Source: an uncultured Eubacteriales bacterium (GTDB taxonomy: Bacteria; Bacillota; Clostridia; Oscillospirales; CAG-272). Taken from it: DNA of 31,891 nt. How positions within the stretch are numbered: the stretch's first letter is position 1; every line of letters begins with the position of its first letter. Shown in pieces: positions 24,386-31,891 of the stretch. The stretch lies in contig CAKRZE010000021.1 of NCBI GenBank assembly GCA_934432725.1, positions 1 to 31,891 on the forward strand, read 5' to 3'. Both the position numbers and the translations under genes were made by a program. The notes under the pieces are model-generated. The model was given only the letters and a program-made list of their open reading frames with translations. It was not told where the DNA came from and did no database searches.

Positions 24386-25783
24386 ATGGAACACGTATAC
24401 GATACAGCCATTATCGGCTGCGGAGAAGCGGGAATTTATGCGGGCTATGAGCTTTTGACGCACAACCCCGGTATGAAAATCGTTTTGTGCGATCAGGGGA
24501 GCGATATATATACAAGGAAATGCCCGATTGTTGAAGGAAAGGTGCGGGAATGCATCTCCTGCAAGGTTTGCGGCACCATGTGCGGCTTTGGCGGCGCGGG
24601 AGCCTTTTCGGACGGAAAATTCAACTTTACGACCGCTTTCGGCGGGTGGCTGACGGATTTTCTGGATCCGGCGGAGGTCATGGAGCTGATTGAATATGTA
24701 GATCATGTCAATGTGCGGTTCGGGGCAACAACCGAACGGTTTACGACCGACTCTCCCGCCGCGCGCGCATTGGAAAGGCAGGCGCTGGCGCATGATCTCC
24801 ATTTGCTTCAGGCGAGCTGCAAGCACCTCGGCACCGAGAAAAACCTGGAGATTCTGACGCATATCTATGAGTATCTCAGAGATAAGGCGGAATTCCGGTT
24901 CCGCACGGCGATACAGACGATCCGGCGCGACGGCGACAGCTATGTGCTGGATACGGAGAACGGCGATTCTATCCGGTGCCGGTATCTGATTGCGGCGCCC
25001 GGCAGATCCGGCGCGGAGTGGTTCTCCAATCAGTGCAAGGGACTCGGGCTGAAGCTGATCAACAATCAGGTGGATATCGGTGTGCGCGTCGAGCTGCCGG
25101 CAGCCGTATTTGAGCATATTACAAATGTAGTCTATGAATCAAAGCTGGTTTATCACACCAAGCAGTATGGGGATGCGGTGCGGACCTTCTGCATGAACCC
25201 GTACGGTTATGTCGTTGCGGAGAATGTTGAGGGTATTCATACCGTGAACGGACACTCCTATTCGGATCCCTCGCTGCGCAGCCTGAATACGAATTTTGCG
25301 CTGCTTGTGTCCAATCGCTTTACAGAGCCGTTTGATGAGCCGTACCGCTATGGCAAGCATATCGCAAGCCTGTCCAATATGCTCGCGGGCGGGGTGCTTG
25401 TGCAGCGCTTCGGGGACCTGATCAAGGGCATCCGGACGAACGATCACAGGCTTTCCCATTCGTTCACAAGACCGACTCTGACGGCTGCAATCCCCGGCGA
25501 CCTTTCTCTCGCGCTGCCCAAGCGTCAGCTGGATGACATCATTGAGATGATTTACGCGCTGGATAAAATTGCCCCCGGCACCGCAAACTATGACACGCTT
25601 CTGTACGGAGCCGAGGTGAAGTTTTATTCCAGCCGCTTGCAGCTGAGCGGAGAGCTGGAGACTGCGCTCCCCGGTTTCTTTGCGGCAGGCGACGGCGCCG
25701 GCATCACGCGCGGACTTGCACAGGCAGGTGCGTCCGGCATTAAGGTTGCGCGGGTTATTTCGGAGCGCGAGGGAAATCTGTGA
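24386..25783 (+). CDS. NAD(P)/FAD-dependent oxidoreductase (COG2509-type)
   Basis: A 465-residue flavoprotein of an uncharacterised FAD-dependent dehydrogenase group. The FAD-binding motif is G11-C-G-E-A-G16 at the N-terminus; the family signature GGAGAFSDGKFN follows at about 69-80; the C-terminal FAD motif is GFFAAGDGAGITRGLAQAGASG. Directly before the signature there is C56-x2-C59-x2-C62-x3-C66, plus C46, which resembles an iron-sulfur ligand set. Substrate and partner are unknown. The ATG at 24386 gives the usual position of the first beta strand. It follows proC, but no role in proline metabolism is shown. A terminator lies at 25996-26040. Confidence 0.85.
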   Translation: MEHVYDTAIIGCGEAGIYAGYELLTHNPGMKIVLCDQGSDIYTRKCPIVEGKVRECISCKVCGTMCGFGGAGAFSDGKFNFTTAFGGWLTDFLDPAEVMELIEYVDHVNVRFGATTERFTTDSPAARALERQALAHDLHLLQASCKHLGTEKNLEILTHIYEYLRDKAEFRFRTAIQTIRRDGDSYVLDTENGDSIRCRYLIAAPGRSGAEWFSNQCKGLGLKLINNQVDIGVRVELPAAVFEHITNVVYESKLVYHTKQYGDAVRTFCMNPYGYVVAENVEGIHTVNGHSYSDPSLRSLNTNFALLVSNRFTEPFDEPYRYGKHIASLSNMLAGGVLVQRFGDLIKGIRTNDHRLSHSFTRPTLTAAIPGDLSLALPKRQLDDIIEMIYALDKIAPGTANYDTLLYGAEVKFYSSRLQLSGELETALPGFFAAGDGAGITRGLAQAGASGIKVARVISEREGNL

Positions 25784-26244
25784 TTTCTCACGCGCGGGCT
25801 TTTGCGGCGTGATGGGACTGGAGCCGCTTTTTCGGTGCCTTGCCGCCTCGGTGAGGCATTCTGCCGCGGCTTCTGCGGAAAAGACTGATTTCCGTCTTGC
25901 TTAAATCCGGGATGTGCCGGTTTTGTTTCCTGTCCGCCCTTTGGCTGCTCTGCAATGGGCGCTGCTTGCGTCTTTGCAGGCTTGTGATATGGAAAAACCT
26001 CCCTTGACAGGCGTTCTGCGCTGCCGGGGAGGTTTTTTGTATTCGTTTTCATGGATTGGTATGGGGTCTGTGCGCTTCCGGGCTTCGGAGCCGAGCTGCT
26101 TCGGGTTGCCAAGCCGCACGCTCCGGCGCTCAGGAGCCGGTGTGCGGTCAAAGCCTCCAAGGCGGATTTTTGCATTTTCCCATTTTTCCGCTCCCTTATG
26201 CAGGGCTTTCCGCTTTTTTGCTGCATTGGGAGCCTCGCGGGGGA
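25784..26244. other. convergent spacer with terminator
   Basis: No gene is seen; the only clear element is the hairpin at 25996-26034 serving both flanking genes. Confidence 0.5.
25996..26040. terminator. bidirectional intrinsic terminator
   Basis: AACCTCCC (25996-26003) pairs with GGGAGGTT (26027-26034). It is followed by T on the plus strand (to 26038) and by TTTTTCC on the minus strand. It ends the flavoprotein transcript and the asnA transcript. Confidence 0.85.
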
Positions 26245-27252
26245 TCAGAGCAGAGGAACGCCGTGCGCGGCGCACGCGGCGCGGACTGCCGGGTCCCACA
26301 CGGATGCCTGCACCTCGCCGATGTGGCATTTCCGAAGGAAAAACATACAGATTCTCGACTGCCCGATGCCTCCGCCGATGGTGTAGGGGAGTTTTCCTTC
26401 CAGAAGCATTTTCTGAAAAGGAAGCGCAGCGCGCTCGGGGCAGCCGCGTACCTCCAGCTGCCGGCGCAGCGCATCCTCATCGACACGAATCCCCATGGAG
26501 GAAAGCTCCAGTGCGCAGTCCAGAACAGGGTAGTATACAATAATGTCTCCGTTGAGCGTCCAGTCGTCATAGTCCGGCGCACGCCCATCGTGGATGGCGC
26601 CGGAGCGCATGGCGCCTCCGATCTGCGAGAGGAAAATGGCGCCGTATTTCTTTGCCAGTGCGTACTCCCGTTCCTTCGGGGTCAGGGCGGGGTAGGCATC
26701 CTCCGCCTCCTGCGTGGTGATAAAAGTGATTTCCTCGGGGAGAAACTGGTGCGCAAATTCATAATCCTCGGCGATATAACGCTCGGTATGACGGAGCGTT
26801 GCGTATATTTTTTTTACGGTGTCCCGAAGTGTTTCCGTGTTCCGCTCTTCGCGGCTGATGATTTTCTCCCAGTCCCACTGATCGACAAATACGGAGTGCA
26901 GATTATCGCGCTCCTCATCGCGCCGGATCGCGTTCATGTCGGTGTACAGACCCTCCCCGTGCGAAAAGCCGTATTCCTGCAGCGCGTACCGTTTCCATTT
27001 GGCAAGCGAATGCACGATCTCCATGTCATCGCAGATTCCGGGAACGTCAAAGGAAACGGGGCGTTCGACACCGTTTAAGTTGTCGTTTAATCCGCTGTCG
27101 CGGCGGACGAAGAGCGGGGCGGATACGCGGGTGAGATTCAGCTGAATGGCAAGATCGCGCTCAAAAAAGTCCTTGACTTTTTTGATTGCGTGCTCTGTCT
27201 GGCGCAAATTCAGAAGCGCGCGGTAGTTTTCGGGTATGATGAGATTCTTCAT
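26245..27252 (-). CDS. asnA: aspartate--ammonia ligase AsnA
   Basis: A 335-residue ammonia-dependent asparagine synthetase, related to the catalytic core of class II aminoacyl-tRNA synthetases (E. coli AsnA 330 residues). Recognisable parts are TRVSAPLFVRRDSGLNDNLN, VERPVSFD, VHSLAKWKR, DMNAIRRDE, HSVFVDQWDWE, LSQIGGAMRSG and the C-terminal GGGIGQSRICMFFL, which holds the ATP-binding arginine. The ATG at 27252 has AAGGAAAGG eight bases upstream. A promoter (27285-27313) and the shared terminator make it a single-gene unit. It makes asparagine from aspartate, ATP and ammonia in the cytoplasm. Confidence 0.97.
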   Translation of the reverse strand: MKNLIIPENYRALLNLRQTEHAIKKVKDFFERDLAIQLNLTRVSAPLFVRRDSGLNDNLNGVERPVSFDVPGICDDMEIVHSLAKWKRYALQEYGFSHGEGLYTDMNAIRRDEERDNLHSVFVDQWDWEKIISREERNTETLRDTVKKIYATLRHTERYIAEDYEFAHQFLPEEITFITTQEAEDAYPALTPKEREYALAKKYGAIFLSQIGGAMRSGAIHDGRAPDYDDWTLNGDIIVYYPVLDCALELSSMGIRVDEDALRRQLEVRGCPERAALPFQKMLLEGKLPYTIGGGIGQSRICMFFLRKCHIGEVQASVWDPAVRAACAAHGVPLL

Positions 27253-27284
27253 GCGTAAGACCTTTCCTTTTTACTAATATAGAT

Positions 27285-27313
27285 AGAATACTACTTTTTT
27301 TTGCATTTGTAAA
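27285..27313 (-). promoter_or_regulatory. promoter of asnA
   Basis: On the minus strand TTTACA (27308-27313), 17 bp, TATTCT (27285-27290). The leader is about 25 nt. Confidence 0.75.
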
Positions 27314-28208
27314 GAAGCTGCGCGATATTTGCGTGAGATTTTCCGGACGGAGGCAGAGCGGGGGGCAAAATGGCGGGCGGAGGGGAATTGCGCGGGGCAC
27401 TCTTGCGGTGAGTTCTTTATCCTTTTATAAATAACCGTGGTCTGCGGAGCTTGCGGGGAAACCGCATGCTCCGGCTGACGGGTGCGCCATATGCGCAAAG
27501 AGGGCTTTGATGCGCGGCGGGATGCGGGCGCAGGCAGGGAGAGAAGCGGGGGCACAGTGCGGAAAACCAAGGGGGAGCCTTGGCTGAATCCTTATGAGAA
27601 GCGATCGCTCCCCGCTGCGCTTTTTGCCGGAGCTGCACGGGTGTATCTCTGCGGTATTTACATGCGGTGCTGTGGGAAACTGTCTCTCGCAGGGGATGCT
27701 TCGGCGAATGGCGCTTGAAGGCAGTCATCCCGGCAGGCGGTGTCTGTGCGGCATGCGCCGCCTTTTCTTATTCGGATTCAATTTATGGGCGCATTCTGAC
27801 CTTCGGATGCGGGACCCTTTTCGCATGGCGGGAGGGGGACCATGCAAAGGCGTGCATACGGCGGTGCGGCTGCCTGTAAAAGCCGAAGCCTGCTGCGAGA
27901 CTGCTTGTCGGCTTCCCGCGGCTTTTTCCGTATGAGAATGGAGCTTCGTCGCCTGCGCTGCGCAGAGCGGCGATTGACCTGCGGGGGCTGTTCCGGGATT
28001 GCTGTGCAATCGATCTGCCTGCCATTGTTCCGATGCCGCTGTTTGCCCGGCAAGGCTTGGAAATGCATAGCATTCGGGACCGGGAGGGGCAGCATGGGCG
28101 GTATGCGGGTATTTTGCGTGCCGGTTTTGCAGAAAAAACGCGGCTTGCGGCTGGATGGACGGGATAGCGGCGGCTTGAGAGAGTATACGGAAAAATTCCC
28201 GGCTGTAC
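27314..28208. other. 900-bp spacer, no gene seen
   Basis: The longest gene-free stretch. Overlapping open frames on both strands are rich in Arg, Cys and Pro, as expected for untranslated GC-rich DNA. GGCGG...CCGCC with TTTTC (about 27738-27768) looks like a stray terminator. I could not recognise a decayed gene or an RNA. Confidence 0.5.
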
Positions 28209-28237
28209 TTGACAATCTTCCTGCTTTGTGGTATAAC
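28209..28237 (+). promoter_or_regulatory. promoter of the AbrB-ABC operon
   Basis: Perfect TTGACA (28209-28214), 17 bp, TATAAC (28232-28237). The leader to the AbrB start is about 80 nt. Confidence 0.85.
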
Positions 28238-28257
28238 ATGTATAACAAATCATACAT
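28238..28257 (+). promoter_or_regulatory. candidate operator of the AbrB-ABC operon
   Basis: Inverted repeat ATGTAT (28238-28243) / ATACAT (28252-28257) with an 8-bp spacer, starting right after the -10 box and covering the expected transcript start. GTATAAC is also directly repeated (28231 and 28240). It is a natural site for autoregulation by the AbrB-like protein encoded next. Confidence 0.45.
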
Positions 28258-28287
28258 ATAGGAGAAAGAATGATTTGATCTGAGCAG

Positions 28288-28312
28288 AAGGGAGCGCTTC
28301 CTTGCGGGAAGC
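28288..28312 (+). promoter_or_regulatory. SD plus stem-loop before the AbrB gene
   Basis: AAGGGAG (28288-28294), then GCTTCC (28296-28301), loop ttgcg, GGAAGC (28307-28312). The ATG at 28323 follows 10 bases later. A TTG (28302) in the loop and GTG codons at 28314 and 28317 are in the same frame. The sequence is clearly related to the elements before proC and the flavoprotein gene. Confidence 0.5.
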
Positions 28313-28322
28313 CGTGGTGGAA

Positions 28323-28556
28323 ATGCAGGGAAAAGACGGAAAATATATTTTCGGGCTTGCAAGAGTCGGAGAAAAGGGGCAGATCGTGATACCGAGCGAG
28401 GCGAGAAAGATATTCGGGATCAATCCCGGCGACAGTCTTTTGATTCTCGGCGATGTGGAACAGGGATTGGCAATTGTCAAACCGGATATTCTGGAGGAGT
28501 TTGCCTCATCGATTATGGATGGAAAGCGGCAGGAGAATGTACCGGAAAAGGAATGA
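28323..28556 (+). CDS. AbrB/MazE/SpoVT-family DNA-binding regulator
   Basis: A 77-residue swapped-hairpin transcription factor. The AbrB-type domain is VGEKGQIVIPSEARKIFGINPGDSLLILGD, written here by its parts VGEKGQIVIP (residues 15-24) and GINPGDSLLILGD. It acts as a dimer or tetramer on DNA. ATG 28323 gives the family-typical short lead (MQGKDGKYIFG); a TTG start at 28302 with seven more residues is possible because AAGGGAG lies 7 bases before it. Such genes commonly precede ABC-2 exporter genes in Clostridia and probably control them; the inverted repeat at 28238-28257 would be the site. It could be mistaken for an antitoxin, but no toxin gene is adjacent. Confidence 0.88.
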   Translation: MQGKDGKYIFGLARVGEKGQIVIPSEARKIFGINPGDSLLILGDVEQGLAIVKPDILEEFASSIMDGKRQENVPEKE

Positions 28557-28628
28557 ACGGGAATGCTTCTGCGGGAGCGACTGGCGGGATGCCATGGCAA
28601 ATATGGCGGAAAAGAGGGGGCGGCTTTG

Positions 28629-29378
28629 ATGCATGCGATAGAAACATCCGGGCTGACAAAGGCTTACGGAAACAAGGTTGCGGTTCGCGACCTCGGATTG
28701 AATGTAGGGGAGGGCGAGATTTTTTCGCTGCTCGGGGTAAACGGGGCGGGAAAAACAACTGCCATCCGCATGCTGAGCTGTCTGACCGAGCCGACAGCGG
28801 GGGATGCGCTGGTGTTCGGACACAGCATCCGGCATGACAAACAGGCAGTGAAGCGCCTGATCAATGTTTCACCGCAGGAGACGGCGGTTGCGTCCAACCT
28901 GACGGTACGGGAAAATCTGGAGCTGTTTGCACGGCTTTACGGCTGCGGTCGGAAAGACGCGGAGGAGAGCACGCGCCGGATGCTTGACGACTTTTCCCTG
29001 AGTGAGGTTGAGGCAAGCCGTGCGGGAAAGCTTTCGGGCGGCTGGCAGAGGCGGCTCTCCATTGCAATGGCACTCATTTCAGAGCCGAAGCTTCTGTTTC
29101 TGGATGAGCCTACGCTCGGACTTGATATTCTGGCGAGACGGATGCTGTGGGAGACGATCGCATCGCTGAAGGGGAAAATGACTGTGATTCTGACAACACA
29201 TTATCTGGAGGAGGCGGAGGCGCTTTCCGACAGGATCGGAATCATGGTGCAGGGCAGTCTGCTCGCGCTCGGAACCGCCCCGGAATTGAAGAGGAAGGCA
29301 GAGTGCGATTCGTTTGAGGATGCCTTTATCCGGCTGGCGACAGACGGCGGGAAGGCGGGGCTGCCCGGAGCCTTGTGA
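28629..29378 (+). CDS. ABC transporter ATP-binding protein
   Basis: A 249-residue nucleotide-binding subunit of an ABC-2 type exporter. Walker A is GVNGAGKTT (36-44), the Q-loop is in NVSPQETAVA, the signature is LSGGW from residue 135, Walker B is LLFLDEPTLGLD, and the H-loop histidine is in TTHYLEEAE. The ATG at 28629 follows GAGGGGG at good spacing; the open frame extends upstream but without a site. It follows the AbrB-like gene by 72 bases and precedes the permease by 296. The substrate (drug, lipid, peptide) cannot be told. Confidence 0.94.
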   Translation: MHAIETSGLTKAYGNKVAVRDLGLNVGEGEIFSLLGVNGAGKTTAIRMLSCLTEPTAGDALVFGHSIRHDKQAVKRLINVSPQETAVASNLTVRENLELFARLYGCGRKDAEESTRRMLDDFSLSEVEASRAGKLSGGWQRRLSIAMALISEPKLLFLDEPTLGLDILARRMLWETIASLKGKMTVILTTHYLEEAEALSDRIGIMVQGSLLALGTAPELKRKAECDSFEDAFIRLATDGGKAGLPGAL

Positions 29379-29674
29379 CAGATGCTTCCGGAAAGGCTCT
29401 GCGCACCGCCAAGCCGGCGGAGCGAAAGGACATTTCCGTCCGGATCGTGGATTGCCGCATGAAGCCGCGGCGTTTTGCCGTATCCGGAAAACGCGCCTTG
29501 GAAGGACGGCTTTTGCATATGAAGGGCGGTGCTCTTTGACCGGCTTTGCGCCGGTTTGCTCGCCGGAGGAAAACGGCACCGAAGGGCGCATTGGCTCGCG
29601 GGGGCTACGCTTCCCTTGCAAGGGTGTCCGGCAGGAACAAACAGAATTCTCCAAGAAAGGTTGTTTATATAATA
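29379..29674. other. 296-bp gap between the ABC genes
   Basis: No gene or terminator is seen. It contains the perfect palindrome CCCTTGCAAGGG (29613-29624). Such a long gap inside an exporter operon is unusual. Confidence 0.45.
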
Positions 29675-30403
29675 ATGAGAGGATTGATTTTTTCGCGGCG
29701 GTGCGCTAAGGAGATTGTGCGGGATCCGTTGACGGTGTTGTTCGGGATCGGCTTTCCTCTGATTGTACTGCTTCTTTTGTCTGCCATACAGTCGCATGTT
29801 CCGGTCAGCCTGTTTGAGATCGGAGCGCTTGCACCGGGAATCGCCGTGTTCGGGCTGTCCTTTGTCGCGCTGTTTTCCGGAATGCTTGCCGCAAAGGACC
29901 GGACCAATTCGTTTTTGATCCGGCTCTATGCTTCCCCGATGCGCGCATCTGATTTTATTGTGGGATACATGCTTCCGTTTCTCCCGATTTCCGTTGCGCA
30001 GAGTCTGGTCTGCTTCCTGGTATCTGTTCCGCTCGGACTTAAGCCGGGACTCTGGATGCTTTCAACGATCGCAGTGCTTCTGCCGGCAGATCTTTTGTTT
30101 GTGTCGATCGGTCTGATCTGCGGCAGCGTTCTGAACGACCGGCAGGTGGGCGGAATCTGCGGCGCGCTGTTGACCAATGTCAGCGCATGGCTGAGCGGGA
30201 CATGGTTTGATCTGAAGCTTTTGGGCGAGGGCTTTCGCAAGGTGGCGTATGTGCTCCCGTTCGCAAATGCGGTGGATGCCTCCCGTGCGGCTTTGCGCGG
30301 GGACTGGCAGGCGGCAGGAAAGCCGCTTTTGATCGTCTGCGGCTGGGCGGTTCTTGCGTTTGTTTGTTCTGTTCTGATTTTCCGGAGGCGCATGAAGCTA
30401 TAA
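29675..30403 (+). CDS. ABC-2 type transporter permease
   Basis: A 242-residue membrane protein with about six hydrophobic helices: after the cytoplasmic N-terminus (MRGLIFSRRCAKEIVRD), helices near 20-40, 55-75, 97-118, 125-150, 155-175 and 215-236, ending in RRRMKL. AKDRTNSFLIRLYASPMRASDF is the conserved cytoplasmic loop that couples to the ATPase. It is somewhat short for the family but complete. The ATG at 29675 follows AAGAAAGG by 14 bases; the open frame upstream is GC-rich and lacks a binding site. It forms an exporter with the ATPase encoded before it; terminator at 30444-30496. Confidence 0.92.
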   Translation: MRGLIFSRRCAKEIVRDPLTVLFGIGFPLIVLLLLSAIQSHVPVSLFEIGALAPGIAVFGLSFVALFSGMLAAKDRTNSFLIRLYASPMRASDFIVGYMLPFLPISVAQSLVCFLVSVPLGLKPGLWMLSTIAVLLPADLLFVSIGLICGSVLNDRQVGGICGALLTNVSAWLSGTWFDLKLLGEGFRKVAYVLPFANAVDASRAALRGDWQAAGKPLLIVCGWAVLAFVCSVLIFRRRMKL

Positions 30404-30443
30404 ACGGGAAGCGGTACTGCTTCGGGAAAATGTCTGGGGGTAA

Positions 30444-30496
30444 CGGAAACGGTCTTTGTCCGAATCGGGAGGGCGGAGACTGTTTCCGCTTTTTTT
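30444..30496 (+). terminator. intrinsic terminator of the ABC operon
   Basis: CGGAAACGGTCT (30444-30455) pairs with the segment ending GACTGTTTCCG (30478-30488) with one mismatch, followed by seven T (30490-30496). Confidence 0.85.
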
Positions 30497-30631
30497 GACG
30501 CTGTGCGGGGCGCCTTGATCTTTTGATGCCCGGACAGGCACAGCGGAACATGCGGTGTGGATAAAACACGATGAGGGGAGCACGGCATTGTAACGGGAAT
30601 AAGCATACTGCACAAAATTTTTAAAAAAACA

Positions 30632-30660
30632 TTGCATTTTTGTTTAAGTGCGTGTATAAT
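30632..30660 (+). promoter_or_regulatory. promoter of the SGNH hydrolase gene
   Basis: TTGCAT (30632-30637), 17 bp, perfect TATAAT (30655-30660). The leader is about 80 nt. Confidence 0.82.
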
Positions 30661-30745
30661 TTTTAAAAAAGTGCGTTGTTTGGCGAAAAAATTCTTGCGG
30701 ATTCTGTGCGTAGGCATCGAAAAAAGATATATGCGAGGTGGCGTG

Positions 30746-31720
30746 ATGGATTTTCAGAAAATCAGATCTTATTTTCACGGGATTGTTTCACTGCGTGAGG
30801 AAAACGGCGAATTGCTTCCGCTTCGGCTGACGGAGCGGCAGCTGGAACGGTATCACGGGATTCCGTACTGCCCGTTCCCGTACGCAACGGCGGGTGTTTG
30901 TCTGAAATTTATTTCGGACGCAAAAGAATTGTCGTTTGCCTATCGAACCGGGAATATATGGGACTGGTGGGAAAACGGCAAGCCGTTTTTTGATGTTTAT
31001 GAAAACGGGATGCTTCGCGACTTTTATCCGGTTGAGGGCGGAGATGCCGTACACACTGTCCGGTTTGACAGGAAGGGACAGGAAGCGGAAAGCGAATTTG
31101 TGATTTATTTCCCGCATAATGCCGAGGTGAGGCTTTGCGATGCTGATTTCGGCGATGCTCGCCCGATGCCGGAGGGGGAAAGGCGGTTTTTGATTCTCGG
31201 GGATTCAATTTCCCAGGGCTTGATGGGAAATTCGGCGTCATTTTGCTATACGGCGCAGCTTGCGCGTTTTTATGATGCGGAGCTTTTGAATCAGAGTGTT
31301 GGCGGAGAATGCTTTGACGAGGCGGCGCTTGATCCGCAGCTTCCGTACAGTCCGACGGATGTTATTGTGGCTTTGGGAACGAACGATGCCGCTATTATTG
31401 CCGACTATGAGCGGGTAGCTGCGAATATGACGCGCTATCTGGATCGTGTTTGCGCGCTTTATGGCGGGTGCCGCCTGTATGCGGTGACACCGCCGTACCT
31501 GATGAACGCGGAGGCGGAAGGCGCCGGACAGTATGCGCTGCAGTGCAGAATCAGCGAGGCGATTTGCACCGAGGCGGGGAAGCGCGGTTTCCGGGTTCTT
31601 TGCGGGGAAAAGGCGGTGCCGCATCATGGGCGGTTCTTTTCTGATGCGGCACATCCGAACGATCTCGGATTTTCTCAGTATGCACTGTATTTGATTCGCG
31701 AGCTTGAGAGAGGGCGCTGA
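30746..31720 (+). CDS. SGNH/GDSL-family hydrolase (esterase-like)
   Basis: A 324-residue serine esterase-like protein. The catalytic set is complete: S154 in ILGDSISQG (block I), the glycine in QSVGGE (block II), N213 in ALGTND (block III), and D300-x2-H303 in DAAHPND (block V). The first 145 residues form an extra N-terminal beta-rich region with CxxF and WDWWENG motifs, as seen in two-domain SGNH carbohydrate esterases; I cannot assign it precisely. No signal peptide is present at the chosen ATG 30746, which follows GAGGTGG by six bases; the upstream open frame from 30632 begins inside the promoter and cannot be the start. The likely reaction is removal of acetyl or acyl groups from a sugar or small ester. 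Monocistronic as far as seen. Confidence 0.9.
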   Translation: MDFQKIRSYFHGIVSLREENGELLPLRLTERQLERYHGIPYCPFPYATAGVCLKFISDAKELSFAYRTGNIWDWWENGKPFFDVYENGMLRDFYPVEGGDAVHTVRFDRKGQEAESEFVIYFPHNAEVRLCDADFGDARPMPEGERRFLILGDSISQGLMGNSASFCYTAQLARFYDAELLNQSVGGECFDEAALDPQLPYSPTDVIVALGTNDAAIIADYERVAANMTRYLDRVCALYGGCRLYAVTPPYLMNAEAEGAGQYALQCRISEAICTEAGKRGFRVLCGEKAVPHHGRFFSDAAHPNDLGFSQYALYLIRELERGR

Positions 31721-31891
31721 CAGCGTAAAAAAGATGAACACCGCCATGTGCGAGCAGGGAAATATGCAGAAGAAAGGTCAAACCGCGCTCCTTTAAGCTC
31801 CGGGGAGCAATCAAAGCAGCGGTGCAGCGTAAGTCGTTGGAGGGCAGTGCATTGAGGGGGCGATCCGGCGCGACCGGAGATCTGGCGGCGT
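31721..31891. other. right edge, nothing recognised
   Basis: 170 bases after the hydrolase stop. A short stem around the stop (CGCTG/CAGCG) and GCTCC/GGAGC near 31789-31805 are the only structures; no gene start is evident. Confidence 0.4.

Noticed and set aside
27482..28362. Genes in the 900-bp spacer before the AbrB operon
   Set aside because: Frames overlap on both strands, are Arg/Cys/Pro-rich and lack binding sites or motifs.
28323..28556. MazE-type antitoxin of a toxin-antitoxin pair
   Set aside because: No toxin gene follows; the next genes are ABC exporter subunits, a common setting for AbrB-like regulators.

Overview
The window reads as a chromosomal segment of an anaerobic Firmicute, most likely a moderately GC-rich member of the Clostridia (Oscillospiraceae/Ruminococcaceae-like). 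This rests on strong AGGAGG-type ribosome binding sites, several clear sigma-A promoters (TTGACA / 17 bp / TATAAT), PhoP-type direct repeats, an AbrB/SpoVT regulator, a DUF4143 ATPase and a TTG start. The exact taxon is inference. About 70% of the window is coding, which is low; spacers of 200-1000 bp lie even between genes that look functionally grouped.

Region 1 (1-2.55 kb) looks like the decayed edge of an integrative element. It holds the 3' end of an unrecognised gene, a hairpin-rich non-coding stretch, a small KSKRHTG peptide reading frame, and a minus-strand AAA/DUF4143 ATPase with its own promoter and terminator. A second, diverged copy of the KSKRHTG stretch lies beyond the ATPase, so the ATPase sits between two related direct sequences.

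Region 2 (2.55-7.2 kb) holds a PhoP/PhoR-type two-component system with a candidate autoregulatory box, then tRNA-Leu(CAA) with promoter and terminator-like hairpin, a GNAT acetyltransferase and a DUF5131 (Gp37/Gp68-like) three-cysteine protein. Region 3 (7.2-15.4 kb) is a cell-surface block: two paralogous GxGYxYP-family lipoproteins on the minus strand and, on the plus strand, a secreted CBM9-like protein with an ETKP-repeat stalk and a C-terminal membrane anchor. An imperfect tandem repeat of about 94 bp lies before the block.

Region 4 (15.5-19.8 kb, minus strand) has a beta-lactamase-fold serine hydrolase whose stop overlaps the start of an N-acyl-D-amino-acid deacylase, followed by an unassigned SAM-dependent methyltransferase and the tRNA-modifying enzyme TrmO. 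Region 5 (20.3-27.3 kb) holds proB, proA and proC, the full glutamate-to-proline pathway, then a COG2509-type flavoprotein with a four-cysteine cluster, and convergent asnA (asparagine synthesis). Region 6 (28.2-31.7 kb) holds an AbrB-like regulator with a candidate operator, an ABC-2 type exporter (ATPase and permease) and an SGNH/GDSL hydrolase under its own promoter.

The most unusual pattern crosses gene boundaries. Four genes (the second GxGYxYP lipoprotein, proC, the flavoprotein and the AbrB regulator) carry a compact stem-loop between a purine-rich Shine-Dalgarno-like sequence and the start codon. In three of them the sequence is visibly related and the stem keeps its pairing although bases differ. 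I report this as a candidate translational-control element. It is a pattern seen by eye and needs a genome-wide covariance search.
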